From NCBI GenBank assembly GCA_964036665.1, contig OZ038526.1:13516001-13580000 (forward strand): DNA of 64,000 bases, given 5' to 3'. The translations under genes and the position numbers were made by a program. Positions 52,501-63,198 of this stretch are shown in pieces. Position 1 is the first letter of the stretch, and each line of letters begins with the position of its first letter. Under the pieces are notes generated by a model. That model did no database searches, was not told where the DNA came from, and was given only the letters and a program-made list of their open reading frames with translations. Source of the DNA: Gordius sp. MW1 (Eukaryota; Nematomorpha; Gordioida; Gordea; Gordiidae).

Positions 52501-53301
52501 CCCAAGTAAAAATTTATCAGAATCTAAAAACTATTACTTTGAAATCATGATCGCATAGAGCAGTTTTCAAAAATTAAGCACTCACGTTGCGATACAACAA
52601 ACTAATCGCAACAATAAAACGTGTCTTTTGTCAAAATGATAGTTCTCACAGCTTAAAACCTCTTTTCGGAAGTCAATCAAGGATAGTAGGATTCTCAAAT
52701 TGGCTTACTTTTATATATTTTTTCATGCTCTTTCACATAGAATCGAAAAAAATAAATATTTTTACCTCAAAATTTTTCAGATATTTTTCATTGAACCATA
52801 TTCATCCGATGAAAGTTGTCGTTTTCAGACGTGGTTTCTATGATCCCAAGTAAAAATTTATCAGAATCTAAAAACTATTACTTTGAAATCATGATCGCAT
52901 AGAGCAGTTTTCAAAAATTAAGCACTCACGTTGCGATACAACAAACTAATCGCAACAATAAAACGTTGTCTTTTGTCAAAATGATATTTCTCGCAGCTTA
53001 AAACCTCTTTTCGGAAGTCAATCGAGGATAATAGGATTCTCAAATTGGCTTACTTTTATATATTTTTTCATGCTCTTTCACATAGAATCGAAAAAAATAA
53101 ATATTTTTACCTCAAAATTTTTCACCTATTTTTCTTTGAACCGTATTCATCCGATGAAAGTTGTCGTTTTCAGACGTGGTTTCTATGATCCCAAGTAAAA
53201 ATTTATCAGAATCTAAAAACTATTACTTTGAAATCATGATCGCATAAAGCAGTTTTCAAAAATTAAGCACTCACGTTGCGATACAACAAACTAATCGCAA
53301 C
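49570..53301 (+). repeat. HOR-E copy 2 (11-mer, 3732 bp)
   Basis: Monomers start at 49570, 49911, 50249, 50594, 50922, 51250, 51595, 51923, 52268, 52613 and 52957, in the order M4-M11, M10', M12, M13. Copies 2 and 3 share M4 variants ataacagg and cagtcgtgg. The M8 change aaaattatag is shared with copy 1 only. Confidence 0.95.
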
Positions 53302-56300
53302 AATAAAACGTTGTCTTTTGTCAAAATGATAGTTCACGCGTCTTAAAACCTCTTTTCGGAAGTCAATCGAGGATAACAGGATTCTCAAATTGGCTTACTT
53401 ATATTTTTTCATGCTCTTTCACATGGAATCGAAAAAAATAAATATTTTTACCTCAAAATTTTTCACATATTTTTCTTTGAACCGTATTCATCCGATGAAA
53501 GTTGTCGTTTTCAGTCGTGGTTTCTATGATCCCAAGTAAAAATTTATCAGAATCTAAAAACTATTACTTTGAAATCATGATCGCATATAGCAGTTTTCAA
53601 TAATTAAGCACTCACGTTGCGATACAACAAACTAATCGCAACAATAAAACGTTGTCTTTTGTCAAAATGATATTTCTCGCAGCTTCTTTTCGGAAGTCAA
53701 TCGAGGATAATAGGATTCTCAAATTGGCTTACTTTTATATATTTTTTCATGCTCTTTCACATAGAATCGAAAAAAATAAATATTTTTACCTCAAAATTTT
53801 TCACATATTTTTCTTTGAACCGTATTCATCCGATGAAAGTTGTCGTTTTCAGACGTGGTTTCTATGATCCCAAGTAAAAATTTATCAGAATTTAAAAACT
53901 ATTACTTTGAAATCATGATCGCATAGAGCAGTTTTCAAAAATTAAGCACTCACGTTGCGATACAACAAACTAATCGCAACAATAAAACGTTGTCTTTTGT
54001 CAAAATGATAGTTCTCGCGTCTTAAAACATCTTTTCGGAAGTCAATCGAGGATAATAGGATTCTCAAATTGGCTTACTCTTATATATTTTTTTTCATGCT
54101 CTTTCACATAGAATCAAAAAAAATAAATATTTTTACCTCAAAATTTTTCACATATTTTTCATTGAACCGTATTCATCCGATGAAAGTTGTCGTTTTCAGA
54201 CGTGGTTTCTATGATCCCAAGTAAAAACTTATCAGAATCTAAAAACTATTACTTTGAAATCATGATCGCATAGAGCAGTTTTCAAAAATTAAGCACTCAC
54301 GTTGCGATACAACAAACTAATCGCAACAATAAAACGTTGTCTTTTGTCAAAATGATAGTTCTCGCAGCTTAAAACCTCTTTTCGGAAGTCAATCGAGGAT
54401 AATAGGATTCTCAAATTGGCTTACTTTTATATATTTTTTCATGCTCTTTCACATAGAATCGAAAAAAATAAATATTTTTACCTCAAAATTTTTCACATAT
54501 TTTTCTTTGAACCGTATTCATCCGATGAAAGTTGTCGTTTGATCCCAAGTAAAAATTTATCAGAATTAAAAACTATTACTTTGAAATCATGATCGCATAG
54601 AGCAGTTTTCAAAAATTAAGCACTCACGTTGCGATACAACAAACTACTCGCAACAATAAAACGTTGTCTTTTGTCAAAATGATAGTTCTCGCGTCTTAAA
54701 ACTTCTTTTCGGAAGTCAATCGAGGATAATAGGATTCTCAAATTGGCTTACTTTTATTTATTTTTTCATGCTCTTTCACATAGAATCGAAAAAAATAAAT
54801 ATTTTTACCTCAAAATTTTTCACATATTTTTCTTTGAACCGTATTCATCCGATGAAAGTTGTCGTTTGATCCCAAGTAAAAATTTATCAGAATCTAAAAA
54901 CTATTACTTTGAAATCATGATCGCATAGAGCAGTTTTCAAAAATTAAGCACTCACGTTGCGATACAACAAACTAATCGCAACAATAAAACGTTGTCTTTT
55001 GTCAAAATGATAGTTCTCGCAGCTTAAAACTTGTTTTCGGAAGTCAATCGAGGATAATAGGATTCTCAAATTGGCTTACTTTTATTTATTTTTTCATGCT
55101 CATTCACATAGAATCGAAAAAAATAAATATTTTTGCCTCAAAATTTTTCACTTATTTTTCTTTGAACCGTATTCATCCGATGAAAGTTGTCGTTTTCAGA
55201 CGTGGTTTTTATGATCCCAAGTAAAAATTTATCAGAATCTAAAAACTAATACTTTGAAATCATGATCGCATAGTGCAGTTTTCAAAAATTAAGCACTCAC
55301 GTTGCGATACAACAAACTAATCGCAACAATAAAACGTTGTCTTTTGTCAAAATGATAGTTCTCGCAGCTTAAAACCTCTTTTCGGAAGTCAATCGAGGAT
55401 AATAGGATTCTCAAATTGGCTTACTTTTATATGTTTTTTCATGCTCTTTCACATAGAATCGAAAAAAATAAATATTTTTACCTCAAAATTTTTCACATAT
55501 TTTTCTTTGAACCGTATTCATCCGATGAAAGTTGTCGTTTGATCCCAAGTAAAAATTTATCAGAATCTAAAAACTATTACTTTGAAATCATGATCGCATA
55601 GAGCAGTTTTTAAAAATTAACCACTCACGTTGCGATACAACAAACTAATCGCAACAATAAAACGTTGTCTTTTGTCAAAATGATAGTTCTCGCGTCTTAA
55701 AACCTCTTTTCGGAAGTCAATCGAGGATAATAGGATTCTCAAATTGGCTTACTTTTATATATTTTTTCATGCTCTTTCACATAGAATCGAAAAAAATAAA
55801 TATTTTTACCTCAAAATTTTTCACATATTTTTCATTGAACCGTATTCATCCGATGAATGTTGTCGTTTTCAGACGTGGTTTCTATGATCCCAAGTAAAAA
55901 TTTATCAGAATCTAAAAACTATTACTTTGAAATCATGATCGCATAGAGCAGTTTTCAAAAATTAAGCACTCACGTTGCGATACAACAAACTAATCGCAAC
56001 AATAAAACGTTGTCTTTTGTCAAAATGATAGTTCTCGCAGCTTAAAACCTCTTTTCGGAAGTCAATCGAGGATAATAGGATTCTCAAATTGGCTTACTTT
56101 TATATGTTTTTTCATGCTCTTTCACATAGAATCGAAAAAAATAAATATTTTTACCTCAAAATTTTTCACATATTTTTCTTTGAACCGTATTCATCCGATG
56201 AAAGTTGTCGTTTTCAGACGTGGTTTCTATGATCCCAAGTAAAAATTTATCAGAATCTAAAAACTATTACTTTGAAATCATGATCGCATAGAGCAGTTTT

Positions 56301-57034
56301 CAAAAATTAAGCACTCACGTTGCGATACAACAAACTAATCGCAACAATAAAACGTGTCTTTTGTCAAAATGATAGTTCTCACAGCTTAAAACCTCTTTTC
56401 GGAAGTCAATCAAGGATAGTAGGATTCTCAAATTGGCTTACTTTTATATATTTTTTCATGCTCTTTCACATAGAATCGAAAAAAATAAATATTTTTACCT
56501 CAAAATTTTTCAGATATTTTTCATTGAACCATATTCATCCGATGAAAGTTGTCGTTTTCAGACGTGGTTTCTATGATCCCAAGTAAAAATTTATCAGAAT
56601 CTAAAAACTATTACTTTGAAATCATGATCGCATAGAGCAGTTTTCAAAAATTAAGCACTCACGTTGCGATACAACAAACTAATCGCAACAATAAAACGTT
56701 GTCTTTTGTCAAAATGATATTGCTCGCAGCTTAAAACCTCTTTTCGGAAGTCAATCGAGGATAATAGGATTCTCAAATTGGCTTACTTTTATATATTTTT
56801 TCATGCTCTTTCACATAGAATCGAAAAAAATAAATATTTTTACCTCAAAATTTTTCACCTATTTTTCTTTGAACCGTATTCATCCGATGAAAGTTGTCGT
56901 TTTCAGACGTGGTTTCTATGATCCCAAGTAAAAATTTATCAGAATCTAAAAACTATTACTTTGAAATCATGATCGCATAAAGCAGTTTTCAAAAATTAAG
57001 CACTCACGTTGCGATACAACAAACTAATCGCAAC
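53302..57034 (+). repeat. HOR-E copy 3 (11-mer, 3733 bp)
   Basis: Monomers start at 53302, 53643, 53981, 54328, 54655, 54983, 55328, 55656, 56001, 56346 and 56690. M6 is 2 bp longer (longer T-run near 54088) and M7 is 1 bp shorter (gaattaaaaac near 54565), giving 3733. Other private changes are ctcattcac (about 55099) and gatattgctc (about 56718). Confidence 0.95.
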
Positions 57035-59790
57035 AATAAAACGTTGTCTTTTGTCAAAATGATAGTTCTCGCAGCTTAAAACCTCTTTTCGGAAGTCAAT
57101 CGAGGATAATAGGATTCTCAAATTGGCTTACTTTTATATATTTTTTCATGCTCTTTCACATAGAATCGAAAAAAATAAATATTTTTACCTCAAAATTTTT
57201 CACATATTTTTCTTTGAACCGTATTCATCCGATGAAAGTTGTCGTTTTCAGACGTGGTTTCTATGATCCCAAGTAAAAATTTATCAGAATCTAAAAACTA
57301 TTACTTTGAAATCATGATCGCATAGAGCAGTTTTCAAAAATTAAGCACTCACGTTGCGATACAACAAACTAATCGCAACAATAAAACGTTGTCTTTTGTC
57401 AAAATGATAGTTCTCGCAGCTTAAAACCTCTTTTCGGAAGTCAATCGAGGATAATAGGATTCTCAAATTGGCTTACTTTTATATATTTTTTCATGCTCTT
57501 TCACATAGAATCGGAAAAAATAAATATTTTTACCTCAAAATTTTTCACATATTTTTCTTTGAACCGTATTCATCCGATGAAAGTTGTCGTTTTCAGACGT
57601 GGTTTCTATGATCCCAAGTAAAAATTTATCAGAATCTAAAAACTAATACTTTGAAATCATGATCGCATAGAGCAGTTTTCAAAAATTAAGCACTCACGTT
57701 GCGATACAACAAACTAATCGCAACAATAAAACGTTGTCTTTTGTCAAAATGATAGTTCTCGCAGCTTAAAACCTCTTTTCGGAAGTCAATCGAGGATAAT
57801 AGGATTCTTAAATTGGCTTACTTTTATATATTTTTTCATGCTCTTTCACATAGAATGGGAAAAAATAAATATTTTTACCTCAAAATTTTTCACATATTTT
57901 TCTTTGAACAGTATTCATCCGATGAAAGTTGTCGTTTTCAGACGTGGTTTCTATGATCCCAAGTAAAAATTTATCAGAATCTAAAAACTAATACTTTAAA
58001 ATCATGATCGCATAGAGCAGTTTTCAAAAATTAAGCACTCACGTTGCGATACAACAAACTAATCGCAACAATAAAACGTTGTCTTTTGTCAAAATGATAG
58101 TTCTCGCAGCTTAAAACCTCTTTTCGGAAGTCAATCGAGGATAATAGGATTCTCAAATTGGCTTATTTTTATATATTTTTTCATGCTCTTTCACATAGAA
58201 TCGGAAAAAATAAATATTTTTACCTCAAAATTTTTCACATATTTTTCTTTGAACCGTATTCATCCGATGAAAGTTGTCGTTTTCAGACGTGGTTTCTATG
58301 ATCCCAAGTAAAAATTTATCAGAATCTAAAAACTATTACTTTAAAATCATGATCGCATAGAGCAGTTTTCAAAAATTAAGCACTCACGTTGCGATACAAC
58401 ATACTAATCGCAACAATAAAACGTTGTCTTTTGTCAAAATGATAGTTCTCGCAGCTTAAAACCTCTTTTCGGAAGTCAATCGAAGATAATAGGATTCTCA
58501 AATTGGCTTACTTTTATATATTTTTTCATGCTCTTTCACATAGAATCGAAAAAAATAAATTTTTTTACCTCAAAATTTTTCACATATTTTTCTTTGAACC
58601 GTATTCATCCGATGAAAGATGTCGTTTTCAGACGTGGTTTCTATGATCCCAAGTAAAAATTTATCAGAATCTAAAAACTAATACTTTGAAATCATGATTG
58701 CATAGAGCAGTTTTCAAAAATTAAGCACTCACGTTGCGATACAACAAACTAATCGCAACAATAAAACGTTGTCTTTTGTCAAAATGATAGTTCCCGCAGC
58801 TTAAAACCTCATTTCGGAAGTCAATCGAGGATAATAGGATTCTCAAATTGGCTTACTTTTATATATTTTTTCATGCTCTTTCACATAGAATCGGAAAAAT
58901 TAAATATTTTTACCTCAAAATTTTTCACATATTTTTCTAAGAACCGTATTCATCCGATGAAAGTTGTCGTTTTCAGACGTGGTTTCTATGATCCCAAGTA
59001 AAAATTTATCAGAATCTAAAAACTATTACTTTGAAATCATGATCGCATAGAGCAGTTTTCAAAAATTAAGCACTCACGTTGCGATACAACAAACTAATCG
59101 CAACAATAAAACGTTGTCTTTTGTCAAAATGATAGTTCTCGCAGCTTAAAACCTCTTTTCGGAAGTCAATCGAGGATAATAGGATTCTCAAATTTGCTTA
59201 CTTTTATATATTTTTTCATGCTCTTTCACATAGAATCGGAAAAAATAAATATTTTTACCTCAAAATTTTTCACATATTTTTCTTTGAACCGTATTCATCC
59301 GATGAAAGTTGTCGTCAGACGTGGTTTCTATGATCCCAAGTAAAAATTTATCAGAATCTAAAAACTAATACTTTGAAATCATGATCGCATATAGCAGTTT
59401 TCAAAAATTAAGCACTCACGTTGCGATACAACAAACTAACCGCAACAATAAAACGTTGTCTTTTGTCAAAATGATAGTTCTCGCAGCTTAAAACCTCTTT
59501 TCGGAAGTCAATCGAGAATAATAGGATTCTCAAATTGGCTTATTTTATATATTTTTTCATGCTCTTTCACATAGAATCGGAAAAAATAAATATTTTTACC
59601 TCAAAATTTTTCACATAATTTTCTTTGAACCGTATTCATCCGATGAAAGTTGTCCTTTTCAGACGTGTTTTTTATGATCCCAAGTAAAAATTTATCAGAA
59701 TCTAAAAACTATTACTTTAAAATCATGATCGCATAGAGCAGTTTTCAAAAATTAAGCACTCACGTTGCGATACAACAAACTAATCGCAAC
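57035..59790 (+). repeat. Right block of 8 full-length-type monomers
   Basis: Monomers start at 57035, 57380, 57725, 58070, 58415, 58760, 59105 (342 bp) and 59447 (344 bp). The run 57380-59104 resembles HOR-C: aaattttttt with gaaagatgtc and gattgc at 58415, cctcatttcgg at 58760. The pair 59105-59790 resembles 1719-2405 of the left block (gtcgtcagacg, then taaccgc, then gtgttttttat). So this block is a mosaic of variants found elsewhere in the window. Confidence 0.9.
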
Positions 59791-61491
59791 AATAAAACGT
59801 TGTCTTTTGTCAAAATGATAGTTCTCGCAGCTTAAAACCTCTTTTCTGTAGTCAATCGAGGATAATAGGATTCTCAAATTGGCTTACTTTTATATATTTT
59901 TTCATGCTCTTTCACATAGAATCGAAAAAAATAAATATTTTAAAATTTTTCACATATTGTTCTTTGAACCGTATTCATCCGATGAAAGTTGGCGTTTTCA
60001 GACGTGGTTTCATTATCCCAAGTAAAAATTTATCAGAATATAAAAACTATTACTTTAAAATCATGATCGCATAGAGCAGTTTTCTAAAATTAAGCACTCA
60101 CGTTGCGATACAACAAACTAATCGCAACAATAAAACGTTGTCTTTTGTCAAAATAATAGTTCTCGCAGCTTAAAACCTCTTTTCGGAAGTCAATCGGATA
60201 ATAGGATTCTCAAATTGGCTTACTTTTATATATTTTTTCATGCTCTTTCACATAAAATCGAAAAAAATAAATATTTTTACCTCAAAATTTTTCACACATT
60301 TTTCTTTGAACCGTATTCATCCGATGAAAGTTGTCGTTTTCAGACGTGGTTTCTATGATCCCAAGTAAAAATTTATCAGAATATGAAAACTAATACTTTG
60401 AAATCATGATCGCATAGAGCAGTTTTCAAAAATTAAGCACTCACGTTGCGATACAACAAACTAATCGCAACAATAAAACGTTGTCTTTTGTCAAAATGAT
60501 AGTTCTCGCGTCTTAAAACCTCTTTTCGGAAGTCAATCGAGAATAATAAGATTCTCAAATTGGCTTACTTATATTTTTTCATGCTCTTTCACATGGAATC
60601 GAAAAAAATAAATATTTTTACCTCAAAATTTTTCACATATTTTTCTTTGAACCGTATTCATCCGATGAAAGTTGTCGTTTTCAGACGTGGTTTCTATGAT
60701 CCCAAGTAAAAATTTATCAGAATCTAAAAACTATTACTTTGAAATCATGATCGCATATAGCAGTTTTCAAAAATTAAGCACTCACGTTGCGATACAACAA
60801 ACTAATCGCAACAATAAAACGTTGTCTTTTGTCAAAATGATATTTCTCGCAGCTTCTTTTCGGAAGTCAATCGAGGATAATAGGATTCTCAAATTGGCTT
60901 ACTTTTATATATTTTTTCATGCTCTTTCACATAGAATCGAAAAAAATAAATATTTTTACCTCAAAATTTTTCACATATTTTTCTTTGAACCGTATTCATC
61001 CGATGAAAGTTGTCGTTTTCAGACGTGGTTTCTATGAACCCAAGTAAAAATTTATCAGAATCTAAAAATTAATACTTTGAAATCATGATCGCATAGAGCC
61101 GTTTTCAAAAAGCACTCACGTTGCGATACAACAAACTAATCGCAACAATAAAACGTTGTCTTTTGTCAAAATGATAGTTCTCGCAGCTTAAAACCTCTTT
61201 TCGGAAGTCAATCGAGGATAATAGGATTCTCAAATTGGCTTACTTTTATATATTTTTTCATGCTCTTTCACATAGAATCGAAAAAAATAAATATTTTTAC
61301 CTCAAAATTTTTCACCTATTTTTCTTTGAACCGTATTCATCCGATGAAAGTTGTCGTTTTCAGACGTGGTTTCTATGATCCCAAGTAAAAATTTATCAGA
61401 ATCTAAAAACTAATACTTTGAAATCATGATCGCATAGAGCAGTTTTCAAAAATTAAGCACTCACGTTGCGATACAACAAACTAATCGCAAC
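59791..61491 (+). repeat. Five-monomer unit, copy 1 (1701 bp)
   Basis: Monomers start at 59791 (6-bp deletion, attgttc, ttggcg, ttcattatccc), 60129 (aaataatag, acataaaatcg), 60472 (gagaataataag, cacatgg), 60813 (M5-type left side) and 61147. The same private variants recur in the next unit. The M5 here is chimeric: its right side has tgaaccca and aaaattaatac, like the monomer at 2751, and lost 4 bp (caaaaagcac, about 61107). Confidence 0.9.
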
Positions 61492-63198
61492 AATAAAACG
61501 TTGTCTTTTGTCAAAATGATAGTTCTCGCGTCTTAAAACCTCTTTTCGGAAGTCAATCGAGGATAATAGGATTCTCAAATTGGCTTACTTTTATATATTT
61601 TTTCATGCTCTTTCACATAGAATCGAAAAAAATAAATATTTTAAAATTTTTCACATATTGTTCTTTGAACCGTATTCATCCGATGAAAGTTGGCGTTTTC
61701 AGACGTGGTTTCATTATCCCAAGTAAAAATTTATCAGAATATAAAAACTATTACTTTAAAATCATGATCGCATAGAGCAGTTTTCTAAAATTAAGCACTC
61801 ACGTTGCGATACAACAAACTAATCGCAACAATAAAACGTTGTCTTTTGTCAAAATAATAGTTCTCGCAGCTTAAAACCTCTTTTCGGAAGTCAATCGAGG
61901 ATAATAGGATTCTCAAATTGGCTTACTTTTATATATTTTTTCATGCTCTTTCACATAAAATCGAAAAAAAAAAATATTTTTACCTCAAAATTTTTCACAT
62001 ATTTTTCTTTGAACCGTATTCATCCGATGAAAGTTGTCGTTTTCAGACGTGGTTTCTATGATCCCAAGTAAAAATTTATCAGAATATGAAAACTAATACT
62101 TTGAAATCATGATCGCATAGAGCAGTTTTCAAAAATTAAGCACTCACGTTGCGATACAACAAACTAATCGCAACAATAAAACGTTGTCTTTTGTCAAAAT
62201 GATAGTTCTCGCGTCTTAAAACCTCTTTTCGGAAGTCAATCGAGAATAATAAGATTCTCAAATTGGCTTACTTATATTTTTTCATGCTCTTTCACATGGA
62301 ATCGAAAAAAATAAATATTTTTACCTCAAAATTTTTCACATATTTTTCTTTGAACCGTATTCATCCGATGAAAGTTGTCGTTTTCAGACGTGGTTTCTAT
62401 GATCCCAAGTAAAAATTTATCAGAATCTAAAAACTATTACTTTGAAATCATGATCGCATATAGCAGTTTTCAAAAATTAAGCACTCACGTTGCGATACAA
62501 CAAACTAATCGCAACAATAAAACGTTGTCTTTTGTCAAAATGATATTTCTCGCAGCTTCTTTTCGGAAGTCAATCGAGGATAATAGGATTCTCAAATTGG
62601 CTTACTTTTATATATTTTTTCATGCTCTTTCAAATAGAATCGAAAAAAATAAATATTTTTACCTCAAAATTTTTCACATATTTTTCTTTGAACCGTATTC
62701 ATCCGATGAAAGTTGTCGTTTTCAGACGTGGTTTCTATGATCCCAAGTAAAAATTTATCAGAATTTAAAAACTATTACTTTGAAATCATGATCGCATAGA
62801 GCAGTTTTCAAAAATTAAGCACTCACGTTGCGATACAACAAACTAATCGCAATAATAAAACGTTGTCTTTTGTCAAAATGATAGTTCTCGCGTCTTAAAA
62901 CCTCTTTTCGGAAGTCAATCGAGGATAATAGGATTCTCAAATTGGCTTACTTTTATATATTTTTTCATGCTCTTTCACATAGAATCGAAAAAAATAAATA
63001 TTTTTACCTCAAAATTTTTCACATATTTTTCTTTGAACCGTATTCATCCGATGAAAGTTGTCGTTTTCAGACGTGGTTTCTATGATCCCAAGTAAAAATT
63101 TATCAGAATCTAAAAACTAATACTTTGAAATCATGATCGCATAGAGCAGTTTTCAAAAATTAAGCACTCACGTTGCGATACAACAAACTAATCGCAAC
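61492..63198 (+). repeat. Five-monomer unit, copy 2 (1707 bp)
   Basis: Monomers start at 61492, 61830, 62175, 62516 and 62854. The first three and the left part of the fourth match copy 1 at an offset of 1701-1703 and share attgttc, ttggcg, ttcattatccc and gagaataataag. The rest diverges: an ordinary M5 right half and a fifth monomer with a cgcgtctt head. The common segment is therefore about 1.2 kb. Confidence 0.88.

Noticed and set aside
4476-62740. Repeated open frames of 61-121 codons on the + strand as genes
   Set aside because: All begin at TTG, not ATG, and recur only because the satellite recurs. They open or close with subtype indels and with the TAA change in HOR-D/E. They show no known domain, and their Phe/Tyr/Lys/Ile-rich composition is that of translated AT-rich DNA.
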